From positions 992,001-1,056,000 of the forward strand of contig CAWBUL010000004.1 in assembly GCA_963791885.1 (NCBI GenBank): 64,000 bases of DNA, written 5' to 3'. This document shows, one piece after another, positions 25,019 to 33,802 of this stretch (position 1 is the stretch's first letter; every line of letters begins with the position of its first letter). Origin of the DNA: CAVSUZ01 sp963791885. Lineage in GTDB: Bacteria; Pseudomonadota; Alphaproteobacteria; Acetobacterales; Acetobacteraceae. The notes under the pieces were generated by a model, which was not told where the DNA came from, made no database searches, and saw nothing but the letters and a program-made list of their open reading frames with translations. Position numbers and translations under genes: made by a program.

Positions 25019-26627
25019 ATGCAAATTCGCTGGAAGCGGCCGACCGCCGCATTGTTCTCGCTTTTTCTCCTGCTCGGGGCGGGTGCTGCCAAAGCGGATG
25101 ATGCTACCCCGAAGAGGGGAGGGGACGTGATCCTCACCCTCGATGCGTCCGGTATGGCGGTGCTGAACACCGAACTTACGTCGCTCTCACCGGCGCTGTG
25201 GATGGCGGATGTTTGGGCGGACGGGCTGATGGCAAAGGACGCCAAGGGCAATCGCGTCCCGCATCTAGCGACAAGCTGGACCATCTCGCCCGACGGCAAG
25301 ACCTACACCTTCCATCTGCGCCAGGGCGTCAAATGGTCGGACGGTCAGCCCTTCACCTCCAAGGACGTCGTGTTCACCCTGACGCAGTTCGGCAAGCTGA
25401 ACACGTACCTGTCGAAACTGATGCCGATGATCGATTCGGTTTCCGCGCCGGATGATTCGACTTTCGTCGTCACGCTGAAGCAGCCCATCACGGCCGCGTT
25501 CGATCTGTTCGATAAGGAAAACTTCCCGATCATGCCGGAGCATGTGTATGCCGGCACGGACCTCGCGACGAACCCCGCCAACCGCAAGCCGGTCGGGCTT
25601 GGACCGTTCAAGCTCGATTCCTGGGAGCCGGGGCGCTCGCTGACGTTCGTCCGTAATCCGTACTACTGGGATCAGCCAAAACCATATCTAGATCGCGTCC
25701 TGGTTGCGCTGACGCCAAGCCAGCAGCAGCAATTGAATGCCATCATCCAGGGAGAGGCGGACTGGATGCAGTTTATCGACTTCAGCCAGGTCCCGCAGGC
25801 GCAGGAGGCATCCAAGAACGGCAAGTTCAAGGTGGTGAAGATCACCATGAACGCACCGGAGCGTTCGTCGCTGGACTTCAATCTGCGGCGCAAGCCGATG
25901 AGCGACGTGAAGGTGCGCCAAGCGCTGTTCATGGCCACCGACCGCCAGCGCATCAGCGCCGACGCTTATCGTGGCCTGGCATTCCCGGCGGTCAGCGCGA
26001 TTCCGATCCAGTTCAGCAAGCTGTACGACCCATCGGTGAATTACAACACGATGTACCCGTACGATCCGGTCAAGGCCGGCAAGCTGCTGGATGAAGCCGG
26101 GTATCCGCTGAAAGATGGCAAGCGCTTCTCACTCGAACTCACCTACCAGGCAGTGTCGCCGCTGGATGCCATCGCAAAAAGTATCGCCGCGCAGTGGCAG
26201 CAGGTCGGGGTGGATGTGAAATTAACTGGTCTGGATGCGCAGATCTGGCTCAACAAGGTCTATCATCAGTACCGACTTCGACGTGTCATTGGTGTCGCTG
26301 ACCGGGCGTTCGGATCCTACGCTGGGCGTGGACCGTAGTTTCGTCTGCAATCCTGCTCAGGTGCCGTACACGAATCCAACCGGCTACTGCAATCCTGAGC
26401 TGGACAAGATCGCCGCGGCGGCAAGCGCGGCGCCGGAAGATCAGCGTCGTGCGTTATACAAGCAGTACGAGGAGATCGTTGCGCGCGACCTGAATGAGAT
26501 CACGCTGACGAATGCGCCCACGTTCAATGCCGTATCGACCCGCTTCGCCAATCTCGACAAGCAGTTCGACATCTCGTTCAACGAGCATCCCAACTGGGCC
26601 GAGGCGTGGATCAACGACGGCAAGTAG
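25019..26627 (+). pseudogene. Frameshifted peptide-type ABC substrate-binding protein
   Basis: The gene would encode about 535 aa of the SBP_bac_5 (DppA/OppA) class. It has a signal peptide (MQIRWKRPTAALFSLFLLLG to AKADD), GGDVILTLD, VPHLATSWTISPDGKTYTFHLRQGVKWSDG, and a C-terminal FDISFNEHPNWAEAWINDGK. Near 26270-26280 the frame breaks: the N-terminal frame continues only to a stop at 26338, while homology resumes in the +1 frame as STDFDVSLVS. Dropping one C from TACCGAC restores a plausible KVYHQYDFDVSLVS. This is a true mutation or a consensus error; if real, the transporter here has no working binding protein. Confidence 0.85.
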
Positions 26628-28751
26628 CCACAAAGGTGCGCGATGTTGAGCCGCTGCTGCGGCCGAAGACAGTTGCGGTCATCGGAGCTTCGGGAACACG
26701 GCAGACGCAGGGCAACGGAGTCATCCGCAACCTGAAACTGGTCGGATATGCTGGGCGCATCATCCCGGTACATCCGACCGCGTCTGAAATCGATGGTCTT
26801 CCCACGGTGCGCTCGATCGCTGATTTGCCGCGAGATACGGACGCCGCGGTCGTTGCCATTCCCGCGCCGTCCGTCGTCGGTGTGCTTGCTGAACTGGATC
26901 AGGCCGATGTGCGATCCGCAGTGGTGTTTTCGAACGGATTTCCGGCGGCCGAGGAGGACGCGTTCAAAGCGCTAGCCACCCGCAGCCGGATGGCGATCCA
27001 CGGCCCGAACTGCATGGGGCTGATCAACCTGACCGATCCGCTGCGGCTCTATCCGTCAACGGTAACCGACAAAGTCCATCGCGGACCGGTCGCGCTGATC
27101 GCTCAATCCGGATCAGCCGCGATCTCCCTGGTGAACTCTACCGCGGCCGGTGTGTCAAAGGTCATCACCATGGGCAACGAGTGGCAAGTTGCGGCGCCGG
27201 ACTACATGCGGTGGTTCGCCACCGACGGCACCACCAGCGTCGTCGGCGTGGTGCTGGAGTTGATCAGGGATCCGGCGGCCTTTGCCGATGCGGCCCGTCA
27301 GCTTCGGGACGCTGGGAAGGGGCTGGTGGTTCTGAAGGTTGGCCGTTCCACTGTCGGTGTCGCCGCGGTGCGCGCTCATACCGGCGCCATGATCAGTCCT
27401 AACGATGCGTATGAGTGCTTCTTCGAGTTCCTGCGGCATTCCGATCGCGCGCGACTACGACGAACTGATTGCCAGCATCGAATGCTTCGCCGGAAGCGGC
27501 AAACGCCCGCGCGGCGGGCGCGCCGCGATCATCGGTATTTCGGGCGGTGAGACCGCGCTGGCGTGCGATGTCGCCACCGATCAGGGGCTGACGCTCGCAT
27601 GCTGGAGCAGTGACACCGAGAGCGCGATCCAGGCCGCTCTACCCGGCGCGGCCGGGGTCAACCCGCTCGATCTCGGGTCCACGCCCAACCACAATCTGGA
27701 GCAGGACGAGCAGGCGATTGCGGCGATTTTGAACGATGAGGGTGTGGACCAGCTGCTGGTGGTGCAGGATTGCCAGGCCACGCTGACGCCCACCATGCGC
27801 GGCAACTACACGCCGCGCATCACGGCTTATGGGCGTTACGCCGCCAGTAGCGACAAACCGTTCGTGATGGTCTCTCCTACCGGGGAAAACACTCACCCGG
27901 AGATCATGCAGGCCATGGCGGAGCAGGGCGTTCCGGTTCTGCGAGGCATGCGGCCGGGGGTGGTTGCGCTTCGCAACCTTGGCGTCTGGGCGGAACAACC
28001 GCCGTATCCGTGGCAAGCCCCGTGCCCATCGCCCAGCCCGTTCGCCGAGGAAATCGCTCGCCATCATGGCCCGTTGCCGGCCGAACTCTGCACCCGCATT
28101 CTCGATGCCTATGACATTCCGACCGTGCGATCCGCTCTGGTTGGTTCGGTCGCCGAGGCGATCGATGCCGCGGAGCGCATTGGCTTCCCGCTGGTCGCGA
28201 AGATCGCCTCGGCGGATGTGCCGCATCGCTCCGAAGTGGGGGGTGTCGCGCTCGGCATCGCGGACGCGTCCGCGCTGCGCATCGAATTGGAGCAGATGCG
28301 TCAGCGCGTTCTGCAGGCCCGGCCCGGCGCTCGCATCGACGGGTTCGAACTGCAAGAAGAAATGCGCGGTTGCCTGGAAGCCGCTATCGGCTTTATCGCC
28401 GCCCCGCCATTCAGCTCGCTGTGCATGATCGGTACCGGCGGTGTTCTGGTGGAACTGGAGTCCGATCGTGCCGTCGGTCTGGGCCCGGTCACTGCGGCGC
28501 AGGCCGAATCTCTGATCGGCCGCACCCGTCTCGGCCGCCGGCTCGCAGGCTATCGCGCGCTGCTGCCGCCCACTCACCTGGCACCGCTTGCGGATCTGCT
28601 CGTCCGGCTATCCCGCCTCGCAAGCGATTTGAGGGGCTTGATCGACGGCTGCGACCTGAATCCGGTGCTAATCAGGCCGGGCGCGGGGGAGGCCCGGGTA
28701 GCCGACGTATTGATGATTGGTGGTGACGCGAGGATGGTCAGCCCCTCCTGA
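26606..28751 (+). pseudogene. Frameshifted NDP-forming acyl-CoA synthetase
   Basis: Acetyl-CoA synthetase (ADP-forming) family, about 715 aa if intact: acid + CoA + ATP to acyl-CoA + ADP + Pi. CoA-binding and succinyl-CoA-ligase-like domains are seen in the first part (TVAVIGASGTRQTQGNGVIRN, GPNCMGLINL, LIAQSGSAAISL). An ATP-grasp domain closes the second part (IPTVRSALVG, FPLVAKIASADVPHRSEVGGVALGI). The frame changes +1 near 27425-27435: one extra C in GAGTTCCTGCGG splits ECFFEF from CGIPIARDYDELIA. The start is uncertain (GTG 26606 overlapping the previous gene, or GTG 26636). Last gene of the operon; convergent with queD by 14 bp. Confidence 0.85.
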
Positions 28752-29049
28752 TCTCTGCCGCGAACCAAAGTGTGGGGCGGCACACTATGACGCGCGAAGC
28801 GGTTGAGATTTCGGCGAGGAACCACTCGGCTATGTCCTCCATTCTTGCTCCTCCAATGCTTTCCTCCAGCATGGTATGATCGACCGTTCTCGCGAGGTGC
28901 CGGACACGTTCATTCAAGGCCACCAGATCGGGACCGGCTGGGAACCAGATTTCGATCACAAAACTATGCCCATGCACGCGGCCGAGGTTGTCCTGATGGG
29001 CGCACTCAATGTTGACTGTAACGGCAACCTCGATCACGGAATGCCCCAA
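28738..29049 (-). CDS. queD: QueD-like 6-carboxytetrahydropterin synthase homologue, divergent
   Basis: A 103-aa tunnelling-fold protein. Zinc His residues are present (the ECAH His plus HGH in GRVHGHSF), as is the VDH pair in RTVDHTML. The stretch that normally holds the catalytic Cys just before the HGH is shortened and carries Asn-Leu instead; a Cys is found at the ECAH position. The late catalytic Glu also seems absent (VCRPTLW). Its ATG lies inside the queE 3' end (16-nt overlap), so it belongs to a queE-queD unit for queuosine/7-deazaguanine synthesis. It may be a subfunctional copy or a different subtype. Confidence 0.7.
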   Translation of the reverse strand: MGHSVIEVAVTVNIECAHQDNLGRVHGHSFVIEIWFPAGPDLVALNERVRHLARTVDHTMLEESIGGARMEDIAEWFLAEISTASRVIVCRPTLWFAAEIRRG

Positions 29050-29648
29050 AACTTATGGGCCTGGATTGCCAGCCGCCACTTCGGATGCATGCGACAGTAA
29101 GTGGCGGCCTCGCGGGTATTGGCCTCACGATCCGGACCGTCCATCGGCGATAGCCAGTGATACGCAGCTGGAAAATCATCGAATCGATCTGGTTCGGCGC
29201 CGCGCTGGGGGAAAACAAGCTTCAGCTCATCCGCATGACGGAGGGCAAGCGGCGCACCTGCTTTAGGGCTGAGGCATATCCAATCGAACTGACCTGGCAA
29301 GGGCTGCGTCCCGTTGGTTTCGAGCGCAGTGTAGAAACCGCGCTCTCGCAGGGCGCGCAGTAGGTCGGCATCGACCTGAAGCAGCGGCTCGCCGCCTGTC
29401 AGAACCGCCATACGGTGCGGCGCGTCAGGCCATAACGCGATAGCTGCGTCGGCCAACCGGCAGGCGTCGCGATAGCGCGTGCCGCCAACGAAATTTGTAT
29501 CGCAGAACTGACAAACGGCGGATGCGCGATCTTCCTCCCGACCCGACCAAAGATTGCAGCCAGCGAAACGGATGAAGACGGCAATGCGCCCGATATTCGC
29601 GCCTTCCCCCTGGGCAGTGAGGAATATCTCTTTGACCGTGTAGCTCAC
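29034..29648 (-). CDS. queE: 7-carboxy-7-deazaguanine synthase (radical SAM)
   Basis: A 204-aa radical SAM enzyme that rearranges 6-carboxytetrahydropterin to 7-carboxy-7-deazaguanine in queuosine biosynthesis. It has the QueE-type expanded iron-sulfur motif C-x14-C-x2-C (Cys31, 46, 49) rather than C-x3-C-x2-C. The N-terminus is EIFLTAQGEGANIGR, followed by the SAM-binding LTGGEPLLQ and ETNGTQPLP. Overlaps queD at its 3' end. Confidence 0.92.
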   Translation of the reverse strand: MSYTVKEIFLTAQGEGANIGRIAVFIRFAGCNLWSGREEDRASAVCQFCDTNFVGGTRYRDACRLADAAIALWPDAPHRMAVLTGGEPLLQVDADLLRALRERGFYTALETNGTQPLPGQFDWICLSPKAGAPLALRHADELKLVFPQRGAEPDRFDDFPAAYHWLSPMDGPDREANTREAATYCRMHPKWRLAIQAHKFWGIP

Positions 29649-29814
29649 TGCCCGTTGCTCCCACTGGCGGTACGCAGCATCCCAGCCGCGAGACTATCTG
29701 CTTCCCAGACGAGGGGGGCGAGAGCCGGAAGAGCGAACAAGGTGGCTTCGCGCGCCGATGAAATTCGATTCTGACGTATGTCGCAGATGGCCGGGAAGCC
29801 ACACCTTATAAAGA

Positions 29815-29889
<75 letters not shown>

Positions 29890-30041
29890 GTTGCGCAATT
29901 CTCTACTGTCCCTGCCTGGGTTGGGCAACCCCGCAGCGAACGCGGTCATCCGTGCCCTCAGTGTCCCCTCCGCGCCCGCCATGTTAACACCAGCCGGACC
30001 CAACCGCACGAACCAGTCACCCGGAGGAAGCAAACCCCAAA

Positions 30042-31640
30042 ATGGCCGCCGACCAGGAATACGACTTCGTCATTGTCGGCGCCGGCTCTGCCGGCTGCGT
30101 CCTCGCGAACCGGTTGACCGCCAACCCGTCCAACCGGGTCCTACTGCTGGAGGCCGGCGGCAAGGATACCAACCTGTGGATCCATATCCCGGCCGGCTTC
30201 TTCCGCAACATCTTCCACCCGAAGATCACCTGGCAGTTCGAAACCGAACCCGTCCCTACCATGGACAATCGTCGCATGGCGTGGCCGCGCGGCAAGGTCC
30301 TCGGCGGCTCCAGCTCCATCAACGGCCTGATCTACATCCGCGGCCAGAAGGAGGATTTCGATCTCTGGCGCCAGCTCGGCTGCACCGGTTGGTCGTATGA
30401 CGACGTCCTGCCCTATTTCAGAAAGGCCGAGGATCATGAGGCCGGGGCCAGCGAATATCGCGGCTCGGGCGGCCCGCTGGCCGTTTCCGCGCTTCGTTCG
30501 AAGCACGAAATCAACGAGGCCTTCATCGAGGGCGCCAAGGAGCTTGGGTACCCTTATAACCCGGATTTCAATGGCGAATCGCAGGAAGGCGTCGGGCCGC
30601 TCGACCTGACCGTGCGCGGCATGCGCCGCTGTTCTGCCGCTGTCGGCTATCTCCGCCCGGCAATGAAGCGCCCCAACCTGAAGGTCGAGATTAATGCGCT
30701 GGCCAGTCGCATAATCTTCGACGGCAAGCGCGCCACAGGCGTGGAGTTCACTCAGAACGGAGCCGTCCGAACGGTTCGCGCCAAGAAGGAAGTCATTCTC
30801 TCAGGCGGCTCCATCAATTCACCGCAGCTATTGCAGCTCTCCGGCATCGGGCCCGGCGAGTTGCTCCAGACGCTCGGCATCCCGATCGTTCACGAGCTGC
30901 CCGGCGTCGGCGAGAACCTGCAGGACCATGTCGGCGGCCGCATCATCTATAGGGCGCGCAACCGCAACACCTACAACGACATCAACTACAGCCTGCTTCT
31001 GAAGGCGCATGCCGGGCTGCAATATGCTTTCATGCGGGGTGGACCGCTCATGACCGGCGCTGGGCCGATCGGTTTGTTCGTTAAAACACGCCCCGAACTC
31101 GCCTCGCCCGACATACAGTACCAGTTCTTCGCTGGAAGCCTCGATAAGGCCGGAGACCCGCTCCACACTTGGCCCGGCTGCCAGGGCGTCACGATTCCCT
31201 GCCGTCCTGAAAGCCGCGGCTGGTTGCGCATCCGCTCGCCCGAACCGAACGATCCGCCCGCTATCCAGCCGAACTATCTCGCCACGCAGGGCGATCGGGA
31301 CACGATGGTCGCCGGCATCCGCATCCTGCGGAAAGTCTTCCAGACGGAGGCCATGCAGCGTCTGGTGTCCGAGGAATACATGCCCGGCAAGGATGTGCAG
31401 ACCGACCAGGAATGGCTCGCGCATGTCCGCAAAACCGCCGGCACGACATACCACCCGACGAGCACATGCACGATGGGCACGCATCCGCTGACCGTGGTCG
31501 ATCCGACCCTGCGCGTACACGGGGTTGAGGGCCTGCGCGTTGCGGATGCCTCGGTTATGCCCACGGTCATTTCCGGTAATACCAATGCCGCAACGATTAT
31601 GATCGGGGAAAAGGCAGCGGACATGATCCTGCGGAGTTGA
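30042..31640 (+). CDS. GMC-family FAD oxidoreductase (choline dehydrogenase-like)
   Basis: A 532-aa flavoenzyme of the glucose-methanol-choline family. The FAD-binding motif is VGAGSAGCVLANRL, followed by GMC signature 1 (WPRGKVLGGSSSINGLIYIRG) and signature 2 (SGGSINSPQLLQLSGIGP). The catalytic His lies in GTTYHPTSTCTMG, and a second His/Asn is expected near TVISGNTNAATIMI. It oxidises a primary alcohol and passes electrons to an acceptor; substrate unknown. No betaine-aldehyde genes are nearby, so a betA label is not justified. Confidence 0.9.
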   Translation: MAADQEYDFVIVGAGSAGCVLANRLTANPSNRVLLLEAGGKDTNLWIHIPAGFFRNIFHPKITWQFETEPVPTMDNRRMAWPRGKVLGGSSSINGLIYIRGQKEDFDLWRQLGCTGWSYDDVLPYFRKAEDHEAGASEYRGSGGPLAVSALRSKHEINEAFIEGAKELGYPYNPDFNGESQEGVGPLDLTVRGMRRCSAAVGYLRPAMKRPNLKVEINALASRIIFDGKRATGVEFTQNGAVRTVRAKKEVILSGGSINSPQLLQLSGIGPGELLQTLGIPIVHELPGVGENLQDHVGGRIIYRARNRNTYNDINYSLLLKAHAGLQYAFMRGGPLMTGAGPIGLFVKTRPELASPDIQYQFFAGSLDKAGDPLHTWPGCQGVTIPCRPESRGWLRIRSPEPNDPPAIQPNYLATQGDRDTMVAGIRILRKVFQTEAMQRLVSEEYMPGKDVQTDQEWLAHVRKTAGTTYHPTSTCTMGTHPLTVVDPTLRVHGVEGLRVADASVMPTVISGNTNAATIMIGEKAADMILRS

Positions 31641-31695
31641 AGCGTCCCTCGCAGCCCGGCCGCGTTGCACATGCGGATACTGCGAGAGGAACATC

Positions 31696-32121
31696 ATGTT
31701 GAAATCATTTCGTATCGCGGGTTTCACCGCCGTTCTGCTGACCGGCACAGCCGGCCTTGCCCTGGCTCAGACGGGTGGCGCTGCAGGGGGAGCGGGAGGC
31801 ACGAGTGGCACAGGGGGGGCCAGCAGTTATTCGATTCCATCGACCGGGTCGACATCCGGTGGGGCGGCTACGAGCGCCACTGGTCTTAATAGCTCCGGGA
31901 CCGGCATGAACACCGGGACGGGTGCCACGACCGGCTCCTCCGTCGCCGGGCTGTCGAACACGACGGGTGCGACCGGCGGCGCCAATGGCGGCGTCGGCGG
32001 CACGATGGGTGGCGGAACTGGCACCACCGCGGGTAGCGCGGGTGGCATCGGCGGTTCGGCCGGTGGCGCGGGCGCAGGCGGTGCTACTGGAGCAGGTGGC
32101 GCGGCCGGCGGCGGCCGCTGA
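31696..32121 (+). CDS. Exported Gly/Ala/Ser/Thr-rich low-complexity protein
   Basis: A 141-aa protein with a clean Sec signal peptide (MLKSFRIAGFTAVLLTG, cleaved near LALAQ). A mature part almost wholly of Gly, Ala, Ser and Thr follows, with GG(A/T) and TG repeats and few charged residues. GAGAGGA lies 5 nt before the ATG. No domain recognised. The composition suggests a flexible surface or envelope protein. The stop is 15 nt before the hairpin that covers the next gene's start. Confidence 0.7.
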   Translation: MLKSFRIAGFTAVLLTGTAGLALAQTGGAAGGAGGTSGTGGASSYSIPSTGSTSGGAATSATGLNSSGTGMNTGTGATTGSSVAGLSNTTGATGGANGGVGGTMGGGTGTTAGSAGGIGGSAGGAGAGGATGAGGAAGGGR

Positions 32122-32136
32122 TCTTTCCACCAATGC

Positions 32137-32166
32137 GCGGACATGGCAGCCTCTTGCCATGTCCGC
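32137..32166 (+). promoter_or_regulatory. Perfect 12-bp hairpin covering the RraA-like start codon
   Basis: GCGGACATGGCA (32137-32148) and TGCCATGTCCGC (32155-32166) pair without mismatch around GCCTCT. The right arm contains the ATG (32159-32161) of the RraA-like gene. No T-run follows, so it is unlikely to be a simple terminator. It could block ribosome access or act as a binding site. Confidence 0.75.
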
Positions 32167-32869
32167 GCTCACCTCTGCTCTGATCGAGAAACTCCAGCGG
32201 GTCAGCACCGATACAATGACGTCGGTGCTCATGAGGCACGGTATGCGAACCCGCGCCGTTCGGAGTGTCCACCCGATCAATCCCCATCGCTGCCGCTTCA
32301 TCGGTCCGGCCGTGACCCTTCGCTTCGTGCCGATCCGGGAGGACTTCACCGCCACCGCCAGCGCCGTCAGTCCAGGTGGCCGTCTCCATGGGAAGCTCGA
32401 CTCGATTCCTGCCGGTAGCGTCCTGATGATGGATATGGGCCAGGACGAAACGTCTGGTGCGATCGGTGATATCATTGCCGCACGCCTGGTCGCTCAGGGC
32501 GTTGCGGGAGTGGTGGCCGATGGCGGCATGCGCGATGTCGGCATAATCGCTGAAATGGCCCTGCCAGTCTGGAGCAAAGCAGCCGCCCCGCCACCCAGCC
32601 CGCGCTCGCTGATGGCCGTCGGCTTTCAGGAAACCATTGGTTGTGGCGGCGTAATGGTGGAACCTGGGGACATCGTCGCTGCTGACCTTTCCGGTGTTGT
32701 CGTCATCCCTCAGGCCCTCGTGGAGGATGTCGCCGAGCATGGCCTTCAACACGAAGAGGTCGAGGTCTGGATAAAGGATCAGATCGAGAAAGGTGCGCCG
32801 CTCGCAGGTCTCTATCCTCCGACCGAGGATGTGATGGCCCGATGGCGCAAGGCGACCGGCCGACCGTAA
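32159..32869 (+). CDS. RraA-like / demethylmenaquinone methyltransferase-family protein
   Basis: A 236-aa protein of the RraA-like (Methyltransf_6) fold. The family core is GAIGDIIAARLVAQGVAGVVADGGMRDV, with RFIGPAVTLRF before it and VMVEPGDIVAADLSGVVVIPQALVEDV after. Members include RNase E inhibitors and class II aldolases (HMG/CHA aldolase) that bind a divalent metal through GDxxxA..RxxD-type residues; GDIIAA and the R-D in MRDV are present. It is probably an aldolase or decarboxylase for a small oxo acid. The chosen ATG lies inside a hairpin; an in-frame ATG is available at 32216 (MTSVLM). Confidence 0.82.
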   Translation: MSALTSALIEKLQRVSTDTMTSVLMRHGMRTRAVRSVHPINPHRCRFIGPAVTLRFVPIREDFTATASAVSPGGRLHGKLDSIPAGSVLMMDMGQDETSGAIGDIIAARLVAQGVAGVVADGGMRDVGIIAEMALPVWSKAAAPPPSPRSLMAVGFQETIGCGGVMVEPGDIVAADLSGVVVIPQALVEDVAEHGLQHEEVEVWIKDQIEKGAPLAGLYPPTEDVMARWRKATGRP

Positions 32870-32924
32870 ACGGGCACTTCTTCCTTCGACCTTAGAGGAC
32901 TTCCTTCGGCCTTTCGCCGGGCGG

Positions 32925-32945
32925 AAAGCCATCATGGGCTTTTTT
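32925..32945 (+). terminator. Intrinsic terminator after the RraA-like gene
   Basis: AAAGCC (32925-32930) pairs with GGCTTT (32937-32942) around ATCATG, followed by TTT, giving six T in a row. It lies 55 nt after the RraA-like stop codon. Confidence 0.6.
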
Positions 32946-32949
32946 CGGT

Positions 32950-33350
32950 GCCGAGCCAGCCTCGGACGGAACTCGACGTCCTTGACCCCGAACACGCAGC
33001 ACGAGAGGCGACTGCTGATGATATTCAGGCATTGAAGGCGGCACTGCTGGCCAACGGCCGTTGGCGACTCCCAGCGCTTTCAGCGTGCCTATATCGAATT
33101 CCACTTTGTGATCGCGCAGATCCCGAAGAATCCGATTCTCACGGCGCTGCATGCCGGTTTGGCCGATTGGCTGGCGCAACATCGTGCCATTTCGATCCAT
33201 TCGCGCGGCTCGGTACGCGCGGCGCTCGCAGCGCATAACAGGATTTCTCAGGCGATCACCGATCGTGATGCGGACGCTGCGGGCTGCGCCATGCGCGACC
33301 ATCTTGCGGAAGTTGCTCGTTGCTACTGGGCTGCGGTGAATGCGGGATAG
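32950..33350 (+). pseudogene. Remnant of a GntR-family regulator (FCD domain only)
   Basis: Fragments of an FCD ligand-binding domain occur in two frames. EHAAREATADDIQALKAALL lies in the first. EFHFVIAQIPKNPILTALHAGLADWL and the C-terminal helix ISQAITDRDADAAGCAMRDHL lie in the second. The N-terminal winged helix is absent: a terminator sits where it should be. Read as the decayed 3' half of a catabolic repressor gene. Confidence 0.6.
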
Positions 33351-33396
33351 CCGACGAGGCCCGGGCTCCGGTCTCTTTGTTGTGGAGGAAACCAAG

Positions 33397-33504
33397 TTGA
33401 ATTATCAAGAAGCAATGAAGCGTTTGGCCAGCGTCGATCAGGGAATGATCTCCGATTGCATGCTGCGTCTGCATCTTGATGGATGGATGGACTGCACGCC
33501 GCCA
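33397..33504 (+). pseudogene. N-terminal fragment of an RraA-like protein
   Basis: A TTG start with a good Shine-Dalgarno (GGAGG, 33384-33388) opens a reading frame whose first about 36 residues (LNYQEAMKRLASVDQGMISD, then CMLRLHLDGWMD) resemble the N-terminus of RraA-like proteins. It is then joined in frame to permease sequence, so everything after about residue 37 has been lost by deletion. Assignment rests on a short segment. Confidence 0.45.
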
Positions 33505-33797
33505 GCCGCCGATGCGCTCGCGCTTTCATGGCGGCACGGCTTTCGTCTGGTCATAGCACCCCAGGCTGCCGGGCTGCGATTCCGCCGACCATGGGATTTC
33601 TGATCTCGCTCATCAAGAACACGTCGGTGGTGGCCATCGTGGGGTTTACGGAGCTCACGCGGGCCGGGGAGACGGTGAATAACGCGACGGTCCAGCCGTT
33701 TGCCACATTCGGCCTGGTTGCTGCCATTTATTTTGCGATCTGCTGGCCGTTAAGCTGCGCAAGCCGAATGCTGGAGCGTCGGCTGACTCACGCCTGA
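33505..33797 (+). pseudogene. C-terminal fragment of a polar amino-acid ABC permease
   Basis: The last third of a HisM/GlnP-type permease: LSWRHGFRLVIAPQA (EAA loop), then, after a frameshift near 33560-33575, RAAIPPTMGFLISLIKNTSV, VAIVGFTELTRAGETVNNATVQPF and a final TM ending SRMLERRL. No start and no N-terminal TM helices remain. The fusion to RraA-like sequence and the internal frameshift mark it as decayed. Confidence 0.7.
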
Positions 33798-33802
33798 TAA
33801 TC

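Noticed and set aside
30042..31640. Calling the GMC oxidoreductase betA
   Set aside because: No betaine-aldehyde dehydrogenase or betI is nearby. Family motifs alone do not fix the substrate.
31827..32144. Pro/Ala-rich minus-strand frame opposite the Gly-rich gene
   Set aside because: Mirror of the low-complexity plus-strand sequence. The plus-strand product has a signal peptide and ribosome site.
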